Assembly: GCA_949298795.1 (NCBI GenBank)
Contig: CASFXV010000008.1
Location: forward strand, 1-50,768
DNA: 50,768 bases
Direction: 5' to 3'
Source: an uncultured bacterium
Lineage (GTDB): Bacteria; Elusimicrobiota; Elusimicrobia; Elusimicrobiales; Elusimicrobiaceae
Part shown: positions 49,826-50,768 of the stretch, piece by piece
Position numbering within the stretch: the stretch's first letter is position 1
How the letters are laid out: each line of letters opens with the position of its first letter
Position numbers and translations under genes: made by a program
The notes under the pieces: model-generated
Seen by the model: the letters and a program-made list of their open reading frames with translations, nothing else
Told to the model about the DNA's origin: nothing
Databases searched by the model: none

Positions 49826-50768
49826 ATGCACCACGGTTGTTTTTATTTTATGTTGTTCTTATCTTGTGTTTTATTTGCCCATCCGGCTTTTGCCCAAAAA
49901 TCAGCCATAAAAAAAGCAGCTAAAAAAGCGGCGGCAGTGTCGGCCAAAAGCGCTAAAAACGCCGCCATACAAAAAGCGTGGAAAGCCTCTGCCCTGAAAG
50001 AAGCCAAACAAACAGACCGCCTTTTTAACCGAATCATTTTAAAATCCAACCAAGCCCAGCTGACACAGCTGGTGGACGTAACCGCTTTCCGTATGTATAA
50101 TGATGAACAAGGTGTCCTCTCCACCCTAACGGATATGTGGTCTGAATTATTAACAGACTTACACATTTCTTACTTCGGCCCCCGGGAAGTAAACCCCGTA
50201 TCATCTATAGAGGTCCGGAAAAATCTACTGCAAACCGAAGCCCGCTTAAACCACGCCTTAAAAAAAGTGCGTGAATTAAAACCCGTTTTATTAAAAACGG
50301 CGGTACCGGCCCAATACACTAAAATGGACGACGCCCACACCGCCACGCGTTTCCTTTTTGAAAATTCCTCTGAATTGGATAACTTTAGCAAAGAAGTGGC
50401 GCTTTATATTTCCGGCCACAAAGACGCTATACACATGATGGCAAACGGCCAGGCGGAGATTGAAGCCCTGTACCGCAAAATGCTGGCCTTTGCCCATGGG
50501 AAGGGCGCTTTCCCCTTCCGCCTAAGCGAAGCATACCGCATACTTGCTTTACATGAATACCCGGCAGAAGACTTATTGCTTTTGCAAAAAAATTTAAATT
50601 CGTTAGAGTGTGACCAACTGCGCGGCTGGGGCTGGAGCGACCGTGAAATCCGCCGCGTTATTACGCTTTACCTTTCTGAAGACTGGGCCAAAGTGTACGG
50701 GAGCGAATACTTCTGGGATATCATCAAGCAACAGCATGATTTTATTTCCAGCTGGCGGCAATATTGGC
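49826..50768 (+). CDS. Secreted helical protein of unknown function, paralogue B, partial (3' end outside the window)
   Basis: The frame is open from the ATG at 49826 to the window edge (314 codons), so the last part is missing. The signal peptide ends in AFAQ, followed by KSAIKKAAKKAAAVSAKSAK. It matches paralogue A along its length (SALKEAKQTDRLF, DMWSELL, YFGPREVNP, DAHTATRFLFE, LAFAHGKGAFPF, RGWGWSDREIRR, SSWRQYW) but is diverged at most positions. The exception is a 53-bp block identical in DNA. GAAGGAG precedes the ATG. Function is unknown. Confidence 0.82.
   Translation, partial: MHHGCFYFMLFLSCVLFAHPAFAQKSAIKKAAKKAAAVSAKSAKNAAIQKAWKASALKEAKQTDRLFNRIILKSNQAQLTQLVDVTAFRMYNDEQGVLSTLTDMWSELLTDLHISYFGPREVNPVSSIEVRKNLLQTEARLNHALKKVRELKPVLLKTAVPAQYTKMDDAHTATRFLFENSSELDNFSKEVALYISGHKDAIHMMANGQAEIEALYRKMLAFAHGKGAFPFRLSEAYRILALHEYPAEDLLLLQKNLNSLECDQLRGWGWSDREIRRVITLYLSEDWAKVYGSEYFWDIIKQQHDFISSWRQYW

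Noticed and set aside
1..50768. CRISPR array, tRNA or rRNA genes, insertion sequences
   Set aside because: No regularly spaced repeats, cloverleaf-like sequences, rRNA motifs or transposase-like frames were noticed by eye; a weak or degenerate copy could still be missed.

Overview
The window looks like a chromosomal segment of a strictly anaerobic, probably gut-dwelling bacterium of the Elusimicrobiota type. This is an inference from gene content: type IV pilin-like proteins with the GFTLIELLVVVLIIGILASV signature, the [FeFe]-hydrogenase maturases HydF and HydG, a butyryl-CoA-dehydrogenase/EtfBA cluster, and many small secreted proteins with 'AQ' signal-peptide ends. No rRNA or tRNA gene was seen that would settle the taxonomy.

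Region 1 (1-19590, almost all minus strand) is the morphogenesis block of a short-tailed, T7/BPP-1-like prophage. In transcription order it holds terS, terL, a four-gene cassette of secreted ChaN/TIKI-like proteins, the portal, a Bbp19-like protein, scaffold, major capsid, a Bbp16-like cement protein, a 926-bp AT-rich gap, tail tubular proteins A and B, a gp13-like protein, two internal virion proteins and a tail fibre cut by the window start. Two small membrane-protein genes (3378 and 12539) lie on the opposite strand with their own promoter and terminator signals, as morons do. No polymerase, integrase or lysis gene is in view, so the phage continues to the left.

Region 2 (19590-24010) is a mixed junction: a pilin remnant beside a perfect 15-bp inverted repeat, an intact pilin, a 98-aa unknown, a YfcC-type permease, a 66-aa membrane protein, and a CI-like repressor without the self-cleavage residues. 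Two candidate structured RNAs flank the repressor. Near-identical 9-bp half-sites (ACTWACAAA) sit at both promoters beside the repressor and at the terS promoter 3 kb away, suggesting the repressor governs the prophage.

Region 3 (24069-45067) is housekeeping: a secreted coiled-coil protein; a SpoIID-domain/glycosyltransferase/acyl-CoA dehydrogenase/EtfB/EtfA run; an MsbA-like ABC exporter; a DksA-type zinc-finger protein; an RDD membrane protein; a sodium:solute symporter; an expanded LemA/M48 (HtpX-like) cluster with one broken protease copy; and an LTA-synthase-like sulfatase-fold enzyme. Region 4 (45219-50768) holds hydG, a pilin, hydF and two tandem paralogous secreted proteins, the last cut by the window end.

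The most notable pattern joins the regions. A 19-bp element (consensus TNTAGGTCYWWNGRCYCTT) precedes the ChaN-like cassette inside the prophage and also the three unrelated secreted-protein genes at 24069, 48607 and 49826. The phage cargo therefore appears to be wired into a host (or shared) control circuit for secreted proteins.
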